Source: Marinomonas pontica (lineage in GTDB: Bacteria > Pseudomonadota > Gammaproteobacteria > Pseudomonadales > Marinomonadaceae). Taken from it: a stretch of 45,594 nucleotides of DNA. The translations under genes were made by a program, and so were the position numbers. The stretch is from positions 1-45,594 of the forward strand of contig NZ_JAODTL010000018.1 of assembly GCF_026191375.1 (NCBI RefSeq), given 5' to 3'. The notes below the pieces were generated by a model. It had not been told where the DNA came from. It saw only the letters and a list, made by a program, of their open reading frames with translations, and made no database searches. Of the stretch, positions 1 to 9,389 are shown piece by piece; positions within the stretch are counted from its first letter, which is position 1, and every line of letters begins with the position of its first letter.

Positions 1-761
1 GTCATTAAGCCAACCAGTAGGCTTTGTACTAATACTTGTCCGGCGATCATTTCCCATGAGGCTTGCGCTAGACCGCTGGATACCAGCCCCGTTGCCCCAA
101 GAACTATCAGTGCAAGCAGCGAGACCAACCCCATTAGAGCGGTTGATACCAGCGGCGGCAATCCTGCGATTCGTAAACTGACGGTGTAAACAGCCCAAAA
201 GAAGCTAGCAGCCAATAACAACAGATCGCCTTTCCATGTGCCTTCAGGTGCGGTTAATAGCGACAAACTGAGCAATACCACAACGCCAAAACACACCAAA
301 CTCAAGCCAATTTTTCGTTCCCGACTGACTTTCTCTTGATAGAAAAGAACGGCTAACAACGTCACAAAAAAAGGAAACGCGCCCAAAATTAACAGACCAG
401 CATGAGATGCTGGAGCGTATTTCAAACCGGTCGCGCTCAAATAGAAAAACGGCAGTCCAGCACCACACACAATACCCAACAGCAAAATCGGCGACACCGC
501 TCGAACTGTCGCGCGCGCGCGCCACAAGAAAGGAAACAACAGCAATGCCGGTGGCGAATAACGCAGCACACCCAGATCAAAAGCCGTCAAGGTGTTCGTT
601 ACGCCAGCGCGCATACTCACCAACCACGAAGCCCAAATAAGGATACTGACAAACGCAGCCAGCAAGCCCAAACGAAAACCCCAACCAGTGGCGTATTGTT
701 TGTATTGTGGTGGCGTTTGCGTCAACGTGGATTGAGAGTCGTGTGAATAAACTTGGGACAT
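1..761 (-). CDS. EamA/DMT-family exporter, 3' end outside window
   Basis: Read from the reverse strand, an open frame starts at an ATG (759-761) and runs to the window edge without a stop, giving about 253 residues that begin MSQVYSHDSQ. After a short hydrophilic N-terminus it is a chain of hydrophobic helices (LGLLAAFVSILIWASWLVSM, then LLLGIVCGAGLPFFYLSATG and others). The layout is two repeated half-domains, as in EamA (drug/metabolite transporter) proteins of about 300 residues, so roughly 40-50 residues are missing. Such inner-membrane proteins usually export amino acids or metabolites; the substrate cannot be read here. It diverges from the Lrp/AsnC regulator at 898 across 136 bp, a common arrangement for an amino-acid exporter and its regulator, which is inference. 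Confidence 0.85.
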   Translation of the reverse strand, partial: MSQVYSHDSQSTLTQTPPQYKQYATGWGFRLGLLAAFVSILIWASWLVSMRAGVTNTLTAFDLGVLRYSPPALLLFPFLWRARATVRAVSPILLLGIVCGAGLPFFYLSATGLKYAPASHAGLLILGAFPFFVTLLAVLFYQEKVSRERKIGLSLVCFGVVVLLSLSLLTAPEGTWKGDLLLLAASFFWAVYTVSLRIAGLPPLVSTALMGLVSLLALIVLGATGLVSSGLAQASWEMIAGQVLVQSLLVGLM

Positions 762-897
762 AGCTACCTCGAAGGAAATCATCAAGCTAATTATCAACCC
801 TGAAGCGCGAGCATGTCCTTGCTATTTACCCTTAAAAAAGGCGAGTATTTAGCACATAACGCCCCTAAAAATTAAATATGATACCAAGTGTGCCAAT

Positions 898-1362
898 ATG
901 GATAAAATCGACTTAGACATTCTTTCTCATCTGCAATCTGATGGCCGCCTTACCAATGTGGCATTGGCAGAAGAAATTCACTTATCGCCCTCACCTTGTT
1001 TGCGCCGTGTTAAACAACTAGAGGACTCTGGGGTGATCGAGGGTTATCACGCTCGCATTGACCGTCAAAAAGCCGGTTTTTCCATGACGGTGTTTGTGGA
1101 AGTACGCTTAAAAAGCCACGCTGGGGACAAACATATTGTGTTTGAAAATGCGATTCTGGAGATGGAAGACATCATCAGCGCACACCTTGTTTCTGGCATC
1201 GCCGATTACCGTCTGGAAGTGGTCGCGGTGAATTTACAAGACTACGAACGTATTCTCAAAGCCTTGCAATCTTTGCCCCATGTGAAAGACATTCAGAGCC
1301 ATTTTGCCATTCGTTCAGTAAAGACGTCCGCACCGCTGCCGCTGAAAAAGCCACGAGCATGA
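898..1362 (+). CDS. Lrp/AsnC-family transcriptional regulator
   Basis: The 154-residue protein has the full Lrp/AsnC layout. An N-terminal winged helix-turn-helix covers about residues 3-50 (DKIDLDILSHLQSDGRLTN, then the recognition region around LSPSPCLRRVKQLE). An RAM/AsnC ligand-sensing domain covers about 65-145 (GIADYRLEVVAVNLQDYERI and the IQSHFAIRSV ending). Family members oligomerise and respond to amino acids. The short intergenic region shared with the divergent exporter at 1-761 suggests it controls that exporter and itself. Length and start are normal for the family. The effector cannot be told from sequence. Confidence 0.93.
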   Translation: MDKIDLDILSHLQSDGRLTNVALAEEIHLSPSPCLRRVKQLEDSGVIEGYHARIDRQKAGFSMTVFVEVRLKSHAGDKHIVFENAILEMEDIISAHLVSGIADYRLEVVAVNLQDYERILKALQSLPHVKDIQSHFAIRSVKTSAPLPLKKPRA

Positions 1363-1365
1363 TGC

Positions 1366-1396
1366 AAAAAAGCCGCTTATCTTGCGATAAGCGGCT
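1366..1396 (-). terminator. Intrinsic terminator, between convergent genes
   Basis: An 11-bp stem (AGCCGCTTATC 1371-1381 with GATAAGCGGCT 1386-1396) has a 4-nt loop and is flanked on its left by six A residues. Read on the minus strand this is hairpin then T6, a classic terminator for the chemotaxis gene that ends at 1425. It lies just after the stop of the Lrp gene and may also weaken plus-strand read-through. Confidence 0.85.
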
Positions 1397-1424
1397 GGTT
1401 ATTACAGGCTGTGATCTGAGCGAA

Positions 1425-3037
1425 TTAGACTTTAAAACTACCTACTTGCTGATCAAGCGATTTGTACAGTTTAGTGATGTCTTGCGCTTGTTGCTGGATC
1501 AAGTCGGACACAGACTGCACCGAATCGCTTTGTTCTTTTAGAGACACCATATTTTGATTAATGTCATTGGCCACAATGGATTGTTCCTGTGTGGCTTGCG
1601 CCGTGTGAGCCGCCATTTCTTGAACCTTACCAAATGAGGTCTGCAAGCTGGTAAAGATGGTCGTTACTTCGCCAAAGTTATTGACGGTAAACTCAGCATT
1701 GTCACGGCTGTTTTGAATCGCTTTAGACGACTCTGCAACGTTGACTTTTAGCTTTTCAATCATCGATTCAATTTCATTTGTACTGTCTTGGGTACGTGTT
1801 GCCAATGTACGAACTTCGTCGGCGACAACCGCAAAACCTCGACCTTGTTCACCCGCACGAGCCGCTTCGATGGCTGCGTTCAAGGCCAACAGGTTGGTTT
1901 GCTCGGCAATGTTACGAATCACTTCCAACACAGACGCAATATTTTCAGAGCTTTTTGTAGTTCATCAGAACGGCTTAGGGCAAGCTCAATATCAGATACC
2001 AATTCCGTCACCGCGTGCTGAGATTTATTCACCGCAGCCATACCGCTTTGCGTTAACGTGTTGGAGTTTTTGGCTTCATCCGCCGTATCTCGCGCCACTG
2101 TCGCCATTTGCTGATTCGACATATCCATTTCATGTCCGGCACTGACAATAGACGCCGATGCGTTTGCTAACCCTGTAGTGATACCAGATGTTTGTGTTGC
2201 TGCGTTGTTAAGCTGAACCGTCATTTTGCCCAACGCATCCGATTGCTTGTGTATGCTGCCGATGATGCCACGTAGACGGTTGACGAATTCGTTAAACTCA
2301 TCCGCAAGATCGCCAAGCTCATCTTTTGTTGAGAATTCGATTTGTTGCGTTAGGTCACCATCGCCTTCGGAGATTTCACGAATACGCTGCCCTAAATAAC
2401 GCACTTGATGAGACAATGTTTTCGGTGTTTTGTAGCTGAACCAAACGGCAATCAATAAACCCACAATCACAATAATAAATGCAAATTTTTCGAAGCTTGC
2501 GACCTTTTCTTCAATTACTGTTTTTGTTGATGCTGCATGCTTATTCACGGCTTCACCGGCTTTGTCTAAAATGCCTCTCAAGGCAGAAAAATCGGCATTG
2601 GACTTTTGCTCAGCCGCGGCAAAATTTGGGGCGTTTTTATCCAGCGCCACAAACGCATTCGATGCGTTCAGCCACGTTGTAAAGGCTTTATCAAAATCGC
2701 CCAATGACTGGTACACCTTAGGCTCTTTCGATAAATACTGTCTGAACAAATTAAAACGGTCTTTAACTTGTTGAGCATTTTCAAGGCGATCAGCGTCTTC
2801 GGATTTAGGATCGCCAAAGCCATCCACAATACGTTGTTCAGCCAATTTTGCTTGATACAAGTCACGGTCAGCATTCAGTATGACGGATGTTGCCTTAGCA
2901 TAAGAATCTGCCTGCACATTCAGTGCGGCGGTCAACTGATTAATAATGTGTCCCATCGAGAGCAAAGCAACGATAAACGTGACGCTCATGACTAAAACGG
3001 GCAAAGAACTTTTTACCCTAATGGAATTTAAACGCAT
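1425..3037 (-). pseudogene. Methyl-accepting chemotaxis protein, single-base frameshift
   Basis: Two overlapping minus frames together make one receptor of about 537 residues. The upstream part (3037 to about 1955) has TM1 near residues 9-31, a periplasmic helical sensor domain to about 185, TM2 near 187-207 and a HAMP domain (EISEGDGDLTQQIEFSTKDE). It then runs off frame into [10 protein letters not shown] and stops at 1919. The downstream part carries the conserved signalling hairpin ([32 protein letters not shown]) and ends at 1425. One extra A in the run read as CAAAAAG (plus-strand T run 1952-1956) would restore [14 protein letters not shown]. The protein would sense a periplasmic ligand and signal through CheA/CheW. 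No C-terminal CheR-tethering pentapeptide is seen. Whether the gene is truly broken or the assembly lacks one base cannot be decided here. Confidence 0.85.
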
Positions 3038-3304
3038 GGCTTTGTCTCCTACTACGAACGACCCAATTTATGATTGATTTGGGTATATTAGAGTTAGTTG
3101 TGGTAAGTAATCAATTGGGTTTAACAATTACCTACATATATGCAAAGTTTGATAACCTATTAAAACCTTTGCATTGTTACAAATCATAAAGATCTATCGT
3201 TTTTCTGCTAACTTATTGTCTTAACATGATTAAAAATTATAGCGCTTTGTAACAGCACCCATTCGCTCATCAAAGCCCATTCACTAAAAGAGTAACGCAA
3301 TACC

Positions 3305-4627
3305 ATGACCTTCCCGACACAAGGTGCCAAACTTACTCTGGCAGCATGGCTAGAAACACATTCCGATTTTCGGCTGCCTGCCCATGCCAGTGATGTAAAA
3401 ACCGCGTTAATGACGCTTGATACATCGCCCAGCCCTGTCAGTTATTCGGCACAGTTTGCAACGCTAAAACGCTACTTCAATCGCGCTGTCTTGGTGTTGA
3501 TGGTGTGCTGTGCATTATTAGGCTTCATGGCCGTGCCTTCGGCCTTCGCCATGAACCAAGCCAATCAGGTCAATATTTTTTGGTTGTTTCTTGTCCTGTT
3601 GGGGTTTCATGGGTTGAATGTCATCGTGTGGTTGATCACCATGGTGGCAACGTCAAAACGTCCCTCTGATAGCAAAGGCGTTTTGCTGATATTGTTGATT
3701 TTCCTAAACAAAAAAATAAGTAAGTATTCACATTTCAATGACGCCGTTAGCGCGGCTTATCTTCATTGGCAATGCCCTCCCCATTCGAATAAATGGCTCA
3801 TCAGCAGTTTGTCTCATGGCGCGTGGGGCTGTTATCTGCTGGCAGGATGGGTGATGACATTGCTCTTGCTACTCACCAATCAGGTCAATTTTGCGTGGGA
3901 AACTACACTATTGAGTGATGCGGCATTTATTCAGCTTACACAGACCTTGAGTGTCATTCCGCAGTGGTTTGGAATCGCGCTACCAAATCAATTGGATATT
4001 TTAGCCAGCCGTGTCGACCTTATTCAACAATCAGCGTCCACCAGACAGCATTGGGCGAATTTTTTACTCGCCAGCATATTGATCTACGGTGTTTTACCTC
4101 GACTGATATTCACCCTAATCTGCGTGGCGCTATATCAAATAACACGCAAAACGCACCCGTTAAGCACGCAAGAACAGATTATCCAGAATCGTTATCGTCA
4201 ACCAGAACAACAAAGTCGACTTGTGCTTGACGCTGATGCTTATCCTAAAACGCTAGGAACACATAACACCAACGCAAAAAATGATGTTTTATCCGATCAG
4301 GCTTTTTCACAACAATGGGCATTGTTTGAGTGGAGCGGAGAAAAGCCGAGTCAATTACAGCCTGTTGGTTCTGCGGTAATGCTCAATAGCAGAGAAGAAC
4401 AAGCCCGCTTTTTGGCCTCACCCAGTCACGAGGCGATGTTTTTGTTGGTCGATGCCAACCAAAGCCCTGACCGCGGTACTAGGCGATTTTTGAACCAAGC
4501 TCGTGCGGTGCATTCCGCACTCACCTTGGTCATTTACCAAGACACTAACAGCCAATTTCACGACGACTGGTATCGTCTTGCGCGAGAGACAAACATACCA
4601 TCTAACACACTGCCCAAAGAGGAGTAA
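3305..4627 (+). CDS. DUF2868 membrane protein, partner of the downstream GTPase
   Basis: This 440-residue protein resembles the DUF2868 family. It has a soluble N-terminus (about 1-55) and paired hydrophobic segments near 57-80 and 92-115 (FWLFLVLLGFHGLNVIVWLI). More segments lie near 170-190 and 250-275. A hydrophilic cytoplasmic C-terminal part of about 150 residues follows. Its stop is 3 nt before the GTG of the DUF3482 GTPase, so the two are almost certainly co-translated. The pair is conserved together in many gammaproteobacteria, but I know of no assigned function. A membrane anchor or effector for the GTPase is inference. The 267 bp upstream (3038-3304) are AT-rich and hold only promoter-like sequence. 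Confidence 0.8.
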   Translation: MTFPTQGAKLTLAAWLETHSDFRLPAHASDVKTALMTLDTSPSPVSYSAQFATLKRYFNRAVLVLMVCCALLGFMAVPSAFAMNQANQVNIFWLFLVLLGFHGLNVIVWLITMVATSKRPSDSKGVLLILLIFLNKKISKYSHFNDAVSAAYLHWQCPPHSNKWLISSLSHGAWGCYLLAGWVMTLLLLLTNQVNFAWETTLLSDAAFIQLTQTLSVIPQWFGIALPNQLDILASRVDLIQQSASTRQHWANFLLASILIYGVLPRLIFTLICVALYQITRKTHPLSTQEQIIQNRYRQPEQQSRLVLDADAYPKTLGTHNTNAKNDVLSDQAFSQQWALFEWSGEKPSQLQPVGSAVMLNSREEQARFLASPSHEAMFLLVDANQSPDRGTRRFLNQARAVHSALTLVIYQDTNSQFHDDWYRLARETNIPSNTLPKEE

Positions 4628-4630
4628 GCC

Positions 4631-5989
4631 GTGTCTATTGCCCTTTTAGTCGTTGGTCATGCGAATACAGGAAAAACCTCATTGGTTCGGACCTTGTTGC
4701 GCAAACATGACTTCGGACAAGTCAGCAACCAAGCGGGCACAACTCGTCATGTGGAAAGTGTGAAGATAAAAATCGGCCAACATTCGATCATCACCCTCAC
4801 GGACACCCCAGGCTTTGAAGACTCAGTAGGACTGTGGCAAGCCAGACATTCGGCTCCGTTTAGCGATCATCAAGGCGCAGATTGGCTGCTGCCTTTTTGT
4901 GACAGCCCACTGGCACAAAGCGACTTCGAACAAGAAGCTAAAATCCTCAAACAGCTGACCCACACAGACATTATTTTGTATGTCATCGACTTGCGGCAAG
5001 CCCCTTTGGGGAAATACTTAGACGAACTCGATCTCTTAGCAAGTGCCAACAAGCCGATCGTCCCAATCCTCAATTTTAGCGCAACCACAAGCCCACATGC
5101 AGACGCATGGCGTAAAGTCTTAGCCGAGCGCCACCTCCACGCGGTCATAAAATACGACACTGTGGCATTTTATTTTGAAGACGAAAAACGCTTATATCAG
5201 AGCATTCAAAGCCTCATGCCAGACAAATACGACGCCATCAAACAATTGATTCAATCACGTGAAGACGCCGCTAAACTGCGCCGCAGCATGGCCTGTAACC
5301 TGTTGGCCGAATTGATCATCAAAGCCGCCAGCACGCGCCTTGAATGCTCCCATTATCCGCCAGAAGCCGAAGACTCAAATCGTTTTGAAAACAGCATACG
5401 CACGCTGGAAAATCACTTCATGGAGCAACTGTTACGTCTTTACGAATTTCGGCAAGAAGACCTAATCGCCACCCCATTAGCCATAAAAAATGACCGCTGG
5501 CAGCAGGACATCTTTGCCACAGACACATTAAAAGAATGGGGAATAGACACGGGCACTAGCGCGCTAACAGGTGCGGCCATCGGCGCAGGAATAGATGTGA
5601 TGTCCGCGGGACTGACGCTGGGAACCGCCACCACTATTGGAGCGTTTCTGGGTGCCACTTGGAAAACCGGACAGCATTACAAAGACACGCTAAAAAGCAA
5701 AATTACCAAGCGCCATCATCTGTGTTTGGATAGCGCCACACTCACGCTTTTGAGCGTGCGAGGATTGAGTGCAATCCAGCACTTTCATCAACGAGGTCAC
5801 GCGGCTCAAGACGCGTTTCAGCTGTCGAATTTGCCTTCTGACTCGGGGCTAGTCGACCGTATTAAACCTTATTGGAAACAAGCACAACAACACCCCGAAT
5901 GGTCAACGCACGCTTTGCCCGATGAACATCCAAGCAAACTCGGAATAAAGCGCCAGTTCGAAGACGTATTGGATTTGGCGACGACCTAA
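4631..5989 (+). CDS. GTPase with C-terminal DUF3482 domain
   Basis: The start is GTG, with GGAG 6 nt upstream inside the end of the DUF2868 gene. The N-terminal Era/TrmE-like G domain (about 1-200) shows a Walker A/G1 motif (GHANTGKTSL, residues 8-17), a G2-region threonine (QAGTTRHVE) and G3 DTPGFED. In place of a standard NKxD G4 motif there is only an NFSAT stretch, so base recognition may be atypical. The C-terminal half is the DUF3482 region, including a glycine/alanine-rich hydrophobic hairpin (ALTGAAIGAGIDVMSAGLTL) that could insert in a membrane. Translational coupling to the DUF2868 membrane protein suggests a two-component membrane GTPase device of unknown role. The gene converges on the plsC-like gene with a 24-bp gap. 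Confidence 0.85.
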   Translation: MSIALLVVGHANTGKTSLVRTLLRKHDFGQVSNQAGTTRHVESVKIKIGQHSIITLTDTPGFEDSVGLWQARHSAPFSDHQGADWLLPFCDSPLAQSDFEQEAKILKQLTHTDIILYVIDLRQAPLGKYLDELDLLASANKPIVPILNFSATTSPHADAWRKVLAERHLHAVIKYDTVAFYFEDEKRLYQSIQSLMPDKYDAIKQLIQSREDAAKLRRSMACNLLAELIIKAASTRLECSHYPPEAEDSNRFENSIRTLENHFMEQLLRLYEFRQEDLIATPLAIKNDRWQQDIFATDTLKEWGIDTGTSALTGAAIGAGIDVMSAGLTLGTATTIGAFLGATWKTGQHYKDTLKSKITKRHHLCLDSATLTLLSVRGLSAIQHFHQRGHAAQDAFQLSNLPSDSGLVDRIKPYWKQAQQHPEWSTHALPDEHPSKLGIKRQFEDVLDLATT

Positions 5990-6013
5990 ACTAGCCACAC
6001 CAGAGCCCCGTCT

Positions 6014-6733
6014 TTAAGCCCTTGCTAGTTCTTGATCTAAGCGCTGCTTTGTTTGATGCATCAGCGCTTCGCATGATTCGAGCAGTTCAACCACATCGGT
6101 TTCCTGCAGCCCCGTTGTGTCGATGGGTGGCAGCATTTCAACAATCACCTTGCCATTGCGCCAACGGTTTAATCCGACTTGATTGTGAGTATTACTACAG
6201 ACCACAGGAATGATGGGGACGCCCGCTTGCACCGCCGCATGAAAAGCCCCCCGTTTAAAGGGCAACCAACCACGCCCACGGCTGCGAGTCCCTTCAGGAA
6301 ACATCCAAATAGACAGGCCGGTTGTTTTCATTTTCGTCACAATCTGCTCAATCGTCGCAATCGCTTGTTTACGGTTTTCTCGATCAATCAAAAAATTACC
6401 ACTGAGCCAATACAACACACCAAAAAACGGAATCCAGCGCAGGCTCTTCTTACCAACGGTCACAACGCCTTCTGGCACAACCGATGCTAACGTGAACAAA
6501 TCGAAATTATTTTGATGGTTGGCGACATACACCGCCTGAGGTACCTGTTTTGCCGCTTCAGAGACTCGACCTTCTACCGACAATCCGAAAAGCGACGCAA
6601 CGTGTGCGAACACTCGCCCCAAATGGTAGACGCGATTTTTAGATCGTAAGGTAAACAAACAAAATACGATACCAAACACAGTGACACTGATAATTAATAA
6701 AGCAAGCAGCGCCATGCGCAGCAAAAACAACAT
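6014..6733 (-). CDS. PlsC-type 1-acylglycerol-3-phosphate acyltransferase
   Basis: The protein is about 239 residues from ATG at 6733, chosen because GAGG lies 9 nt upstream; a GTG at 6748 would add five residues. It has an N-terminal membrane helix (LLRMALLALLIISVTVFGIV). It then has the acyltransferase motifs NHQNNFD (HX4D, catalytic) and FPEGTRSRGRG (glycerol-phosphate binding), plus a V-P-I-I-P-V block. This matches lysophosphatidate acyltransferases that make phosphatidic acid in the inner membrane. Genomes often hold several paralogues, so the exact acceptor is open. It lies 51 bp downstream of the GGDEF-EAL gene start region, read the same way, and may be co-transcribed with that gene. 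Confidence 0.88.
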   Translation of the reverse strand: MLFLLRMALLALLIISVTVFGIVFCLFTLRSKNRVYHLGRVFAHVASLFGLSVEGRVSEAAKQVPQAVYVANHQNNFDLFTLASVVPEGVVTVGKKSLRWIPFFGVLYWLSGNFLIDRENRKQAIATIEQIVTKMKTTGLSIWMFPEGTRSRGRGWLPFKRGAFHAAVQAGVPIIPVVCSNTHNQVGLNRWRNGKVIVEMLPPIDTTGLQETDVVELLESCEALMHQTKQRLDQELARA

Positions 6734-6784
6734 ATAGAAAAACCTCACATAGATAGCGTGTAAGATTCGTGGTGACGCATTCGT

Positions 6785-9091
6785 TTAACGGTTATGAAAT
6801 GTTTCACGCCATTGAAAAAACTCTTCTGCCACCAAGGGCTTAGAGAAGAAATATCCCTGTATCTTATCACAATGATATTGCCTTAAAAGCGCCACCCCTT
6901 CGGCATTCTCGGCACCTTCAGCCGTGACTTGAAAACCAAGACTGTGAGACAAGCCAATCGTTGCGTTGGTGATAAATTCATCGCCTTTGTTGGTATCAAT
7001 ATACTGAATAAACGCACGGTCGATTTTGACTTCATTAACCGGCAATTCACGCAAATAAGAGAGTGACGATTGTCCCGTACCAAAATCATCAATCGCCAAA
7101 TGCACGCCCATTTCTTGGAGTGCGTTTAGCACCTTGATAACCTTGCTTCTGTCCTTCATCACCGCGCTTTCGGTCACTTCTAACGCCAACGCTCGTACCG
7201 GTAGGCCATTTACTTTTAGCGCTTTGGCCACAATTGAAGGCAATCTTTCATCCAACAAATCGAGCGCAGACAAATTCACGGCCACTCGTATCTCATGACC
7301 TTTCTTCCACCATTGGCTAAGTTGCGACAACACGGTATTGAGCACCCATTTGGTCAACTGCTGAATGCTACCCGCGTGCTCTAAAATGGCAATAAACTCG
7401 TCCGGTGGCAAAAAGCCCAATTCCGGGTGAATCCACCGAATCAGCGCTTCGGCCTCATGACAGTCATCCGACGCAACACCTACTTTTGGCTGATACACCA
7501 CGAACAGTTGATTCTTTTCCAGAGCCGATGGCAAATCACGAATGATGGTCAGCTGACGACGATGGCTTTCATCTTGGCCGACTTCATAAAACACACACAC
7601 ATTGCTTTCTTCACGAGCCTTATCGGCCACAATCTCTAAACGACGCATAGCACTGTTTGCGCTCGCGGTAGCGTGCTCGAAAGGAAGTATGCCGATACTG
7701 ATATCAAGGCGAATATTGGAGCCTTTTTCTACTTCAAATTCGACACTGAATAACTGCTTTAAATCTCGGCAATCCTGCCCCGTGATTTGGCGATCAAATA
7801 TCACCAAAAATTTATCACCCGACAATCTCGCCAACATGTGTGCATCGTGTCCCCATAATTGAAGACGTTCGGCCACTTTCGATAACATGGCGTTCCCCAC
7901 GTCAAAGCCGAGCATATTGTTGATGCGTTTGAAATGTCTAACATTGACACTCACCAGCGCACCTTGCTCTTTGGGCAACACGTCATTCAAATACAGCTCG
8001 ACCGAGCTGTTATTAAACAGCCCCGTTAATTGATCGTGCGATGCCCTGTACGTCAGTTCCTCTTCACGATTAATAATGGAGTCTTGCATGGTTTGCATGG
8101 TATTCGATAACACACCAAATTCACCGTCAATCTCTGGCGCTTTGACTTTTTCTTTGTTCACACCCAAACCAATCTGAGTTGCGTAGTCCACCAATCGACC
8201 AATCGGACGCGTCATGTTTCGAGCCAAAGCAATACCAAACAACAGCGCCAACGCCAACGCACCAGTAAAAATTAAGATCAACTGATTGCGCGTATAGTTG
8301 TAGCTCATCAACCAAGGCCCATAAGGCAGGTGAATTATCCCCCACTGATCTTTCATGCCTAGATCAACGCCTAAAGACAGGTACTTTTCATCGTTCGAAA
8401 ACACTGGGGATTTTAAGATATTTTGGATGCTGAGGATGTCTTTGAATAACACGTCTTTTTCAGCCGTAGGTAAAGTTGATGCGCCCGATAACATATGAGT
8501 GTCACTGGTTTCAAAAACAAAACTGATGTCCAGCCCGGTTACGTTCTTAATTTGCTCTGCTAACGCCTGATCCAGCAAGAAAGCCATGCCGACCCAAGCC
8601 ACCACATTCGGTGCTTTAATCGGCACCAACACCAACTGATACGCACGGTTGTCCAAGGCTATCATCGTGCTGATCGACGAGCCACCCGAACGACGAGCGG
8701 CAAACACTAACTCAGAGACCGTCTCGCTGATATTCAATGGTTGCGTCGCGGTAATCAACTCGCCACGCGGTGACACTAACAGAGAAACGTCGGCGTTAAT
8801 CCGAGCGCCATGATTCTGCAGAACCGATTGAATCGTCCCTGTTTCCCGGGTCGCCACGGCTTGTTTGAAACCAAAATCTGAGGTCAAAATTTCAACCCCT
8901 TTGGTTAATTGCTCAGCACGCGCTTCAAGAAACAAATCAAAGACATTGCGAGATACGTCGATGGAATGCACGCCTTGTTTATAATTGTCTTCTTTTAGTG
9001 ACGTCAACACGGCCAACGCCGTTCCTAACTGAACCAGCGCAAGCAACACCAAAACAAACATAATCAATCGTGCTTGAAAGCTTTTTAACAC
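6785..9091 (-). CDS. dCache-HAMP-GGDEF-EAL c-di-GMP phosphodiesterase
   Basis: This is a 768-residue membrane sensor starting at GTG 9091 with AGAGG 7 nt upstream. Domains in order are TM1 (8-28), a periplasmic double-Cache-like sensor (about 35-270), TM2 (about 272-295), HAMP (about 295-345), GGDEF (about 355-510) and EAL (about 520-765). The GGDEF signature is degenerate (ARLSGDKF), with no RxxD inhibitory site, so cyclase activity is unlikely. The EAL domain keeps EALIRW, the metal-binding Asn in VNLSALD, LEVTES, DDFGTG, KIDRAF, EGAE and QGYFF, so it should be an active phosphodiesterase. The degenerate GGDEF may bind GTP and activate EAL, as described for other such tandems. The ligand of the Cache domain is unknown. 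Confidence 0.92.
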   Translation of the reverse strand: MLKSFQARLIMFVLVLLALVQLGTALAVLTSLKEDNYKQGVHSIDVSRNVFDLFLEARAEQLTKGVEILTSDFGFKQAVATRETGTIQSVLQNHGARINADVSLLVSPRGELITATQPLNISETVSELVFAARRSGGSSISTMIALDNRAYQLVLVPIKAPNVVAWVGMAFLLDQALAEQIKNVTGLDISFVFETSDTHMLSGASTLPTAEKDVLFKDILSIQNILKSPVFSNDEKYLSLGVDLGMKDQWGIIHLPYGPWLMSYNYTRNQLILIFTGALALALLFGIALARNMTRPIGRLVDYATQIGLGVNKEKVKAPEIDGEFGVLSNTMQTMQDSIINREEELTYRASHDQLTGLFNNSSVELYLNDVLPKEQGALVSVNVRHFKRINNMLGFDVGNAMLSKVAERLQLWGHDAHMLARLSGDKFLVIFDRQITGQDCRDLKQLFSVEFEVEKGSNIRLDISIGILPFEHATASANSAMRRLEIVADKAREESNVCVFYEVGQDESHRRQLTIIRDLPSALEKNQLFVVYQPKVGVASDDCHEAEALIRWIHPELGFLPPDEFIAILEHAGSIQQLTKWVLNTVLSQLSQWWKKGHEIRVAVNLSALDLLDERLPSIVAKALKVNGLPVRALALEVTESAVMKDRSKVIKVLNALQEMGVHLAIDDFGTGQSSLSYLRELPVNEVKIDRAFIQYIDTNKGDEFITNATIGLSHSLGFQVTAEGAENAEGVALLRQYHCDKIQGYFFSKPLVAEEFFQWRETFHNR

Positions 9092-9277
9092 CTTAAAACC
9101 TCTTAAATGCTAATAACATAGGCGACGCAGCATAAATCCCAAAAACGCAAATAATGTTTAAGAATAATAGGGCTTATAACACTTTTATGCCATCGAACCT
9201 AATGTACTTCTTGTTCTATTAAAATTTAGCACGACAATATGCCAATAATTTTGTTTCCAATAGAAGGCGAACAAAAC

Positions 9278-9296
9278 GGATGGCAAAAAGCCATCC
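9278..9296 (-). terminator. Hairpin in 298-bp gap, possible rlmF terminator
   Basis: A perfect 7-bp stem (GGATGGC 9278-9284, GCCATCC 9290-9296) has a 5-nt loop. On the minus strand it is followed by GTTTTGTT, a weak U-tract, and lies about 95 bp after the rlmF stop. The rest of the 9092-9389 gap is AT-rich and probably carries the promoter of the GGDEF-EAL gene; nothing else is evident. Confidence 0.5.
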
Positions 9297-9389
9297 TTGG
9301 TGAATTTGGTCTGTTTTACTGGGGTGAAATGGGAAAGGGAGTCGTGATCTGAGCTATAAATGGGTATTCAATGCGAACAGGGTGCGCGG

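Noticed and set aside
244..525. Minus-strand open frame inside the first exporter gene
   Set aside because: Its low-complexity Ser/Cys/Phe-rich product is out of frame with the exporter, whose hydrophobic frame is continuous from 761 to the window edge.
402..746. Plus-strand open frame rich in Arg/Gln/Thr opposite the exporter
   Set aside because: Antisense to a convincing membrane protein, no ribosome site and no recognisable domain.
1919..1960. Programmed -1 frameshifting in the chemotaxis gene
   Set aside because: The in-frame codons at the run are CAA AAA GCT with no X-XXY-YYZ heptamer and no obvious stimulatory hairpin; receptors are not known to use this.
2479..2995. Several short frames on both strands within the chemotaxis receptor
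   Set aside because: They lie inside the receptor sensor domain and show no start signals or domain features.
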